Position numbers and translations under genes: made by a program
Source of the DNA: Flavobacteriaceae bacterium
GTDB lineage: Bacteria > Bacteroidota > Bacteroidia > Flavobacteriales > Flavobacteriaceae
Assembly: GCA_018608735.1 (NCBI GenBank)
Contig: JABAYZ010000065.1
Coordinates: 1 to 15,954, forward strand
Direction of reading: 5' to 3'
Length of the DNA: 15,954 nucleotides
The notes under the pieces: generated by a model
What the model was told of the DNA's origin: nothing
The model's input: only the letters and a program-made list of their open reading frames with translations
Database searches by the model: none
Shown here: positions 15,399 through 15,954 of the stretch, piece by piece
How the letters are laid out: every line of letters begins with the position of its first letter
How positions within the stretch are numbered: the stretch's first letter is position 1

Positions 15399-15453
15399 GC
15401 ACGAACTACAGTCCGCGCTAGAAGGGGGTAGTCGAATCTACCGTAATTGCGGT
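15399..15453 (-). other. Hairpin cluster of unknown function in the spacer after the right-edge gene
   Basis: Within the 160-bp spacer this stretch is visibly richer in G and C than its surroundings. On the minus strand it can form an 8-bp stem with a UGUA tetraloop (15418-15399, two G-U pairs), a 5-bp stem GGTAG/CTACC (15442-15427), and an overlapping 4-bp stem ACCG/CGGT (15453-15440). The G-U pairs of the first stem would be A-C mismatches on the other strand, which favours a minus-strand RNA, i.e. the 3' untranslated region of the right-edge gene. No T run follows, so it is not a standard terminator. Confidence 0.45.
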
Positions 15454-15478
15454 TATAAATTGCTGTCTACAGTTATTT

Positions 15479-15954
15479 TTATTCATTCTCAATTTTACTC
15501 AATTCCGCTATTCTGCTTTTATGCATTTCAAATATTATTTCAGGATTCCATTCGTCATCTTCCGTTTTTCCGTGCCCCAATGACATTAGTGAGACTAATT
15601 TTCCATTTTCCGTATAAAATTGGCAAGTCCAAGGTTGCAGTGTGTAATGGTTAATTGGCATATATTTTATTGATTCCTCTGCGTAAATAAGTTCTCCATT
15701 TTGTTCGAAATAAACTTCTTCGTAAAGAACCGTTTCAGCGTGCGAGTCAATTTGTATTATTCTTTTCCCATTTTCAGTTTCGCAAATCTGCCAAAACTCC
15801 GTTTTTCCATTAAAGTCAGTTACGGCATCTACATTTTGGGAACATTTGGAAAGTTCAGCCAAATATTGGTTGTTAATTTCAGCCCTTAATTTTTCTTCTT
15901 TTTCTAATTCAGTTAATTCAGTTTCTGAATCAGAGGTTATTGTTTCAAATTCCA
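15479..15954 (-). CDS. Hypothetical protein, 5' end beyond the window
   Basis: The frame is open from its stop at 15479-15481 to the right edge of the window, giving at least 158 residues. A TTG codon at 15862 could be taken as a start, but the frame continues upstream without a stop through a Glu/Thr/Lys-rich segment (EFETITSDSETELTELEKEE), so the real start lies outside. The rest is mixed beta/alpha in character, with aromatic-rich stretches (INHYTLQPWTCQFY) and repeated 'FYTENGK / YFEQNGE' strands that resemble beta-hairpin repeats; the C-terminus is an amphipathic helix (FEMHKSRIAELSKIENE). I do not recognise a family. No membrane span is visible in the part present. Its signal peptide, if any, is not in the window. 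Confidence 0.6.
   Translation of the reverse strand, partial: EFETITSDSETELTELEKEEKLRAEINNQYLAELSKCSQNVDAVTDFNGKTEFWQICETENGKRIIQIDSHAETVLYEEVYFEQNGELIYAEESIKYMPINHYTLQPWTCQFYTENGKLVSLMSLGHGKTEDDEWNPEIIFEMHKSRIAELSKIENE

Noticed and set aside
15392..15453. Integron attC site
   Set aside because: A GTTGAGT box is present at 15392-15398, but no matching RYYYAAC partner stands at the other end in the required orientation.
15386..15455. tRNA or tRNA-like gene in the GC-richer spacer
   Set aside because: A GGTAG-ATTCGA-CTACC stem-loop resembles a T arm, but the loop has six bases and no acceptor, D or anticodon arms can be placed around it.
15860..15862. TTG as start codon of the right-edge gene
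   Set aside because: The same frame stays open upstream to the window edge with protein-like composition, so the gene is simply cut by the window.

Overview
The window is AT-rich DNA that reads as a chromosome segment of a marine-type Flavobacteriaceae bacterium (phylum Bacteroidota). The evidence is the protein set (PlsC with an FPQGT motif, DUF1684 lipoprotein, Cu/Zn-SOD lipoprotein, large BNR-repeat exoprotein, PF05635-type four-helix-bundle proteins), TAnnTTTG-like promoter boxes and A/T-rich translation start regions. Assignment to a genus is not possible from sequence reading alone. Almost every gene lies on the minus strand; only the truncated plsC at the left edge is on the plus strand.

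Layout from left to right. (1) 1-359: 3' part of a plsC-type acyltransferase, convergent with the next gene with 1 bp between stop codons. (2) 361-2686 (minus): a tight four-gene unit in the order DUF1456 protein, DUF1684 lipoprotein, ECF-like sigma factor, four-pass membrane protein. (3) 2767-8324 (minus): an envelope/export unit in the order M1 metallopeptidase, 1068-residue BNR/sortilin-like beta-propeller protein, Cu/Zn superoxide dismutase lipoprotein, closed by an intrinsic terminator at 2767-2800. (4) 8434-15234 (minus): a fatty-acid beta-oxidation operon, marR - fadN - fadA - fadE, in the gene order of Bacillus subtilis fadNAE but led by a MarR regulator, ending at a terminator at 8434-8466. 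Two copies of a palindromic operator candidate (TATGCRYGCATA) lie upstream of marR. (5) 15317-15478: a hairpin-rich, relatively GC-rich spacer, then a hypothetical gene that runs off the right edge.

The fad operon would convert acyl-CoA to enoyl-CoA (FadE), hydrate and oxidise it (FadN, both activities in one chain), and cleave it with CoA (FadA). MarR probably senses a pathway ligand (inference).

The most unusual feature is inside the fad operon. Both intergenic junctions, fadN/fadA and fadA/fadE, hold a ~440 bp unit with a single small four-helix-bundle gene (23S rRNA intervening-sequence protein family, PF05635/TIGR02436). Each unit is bounded by imperfect inverted repeats built from ~7-bp units. 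The heptad is AAGA-type at both ends of one unit and TAGA-type at both ends of the other. The stop codons of fadN and fadA fall inside or at the edge of the outer repeats. One copy is intact; the other carries a TGG-to-TAG nonsense codon. This looks like a minimal mobile or RNA-processed intervening element sitting in an mRNA rather than in rRNA, and it is the best candidate here for an undescribed system.
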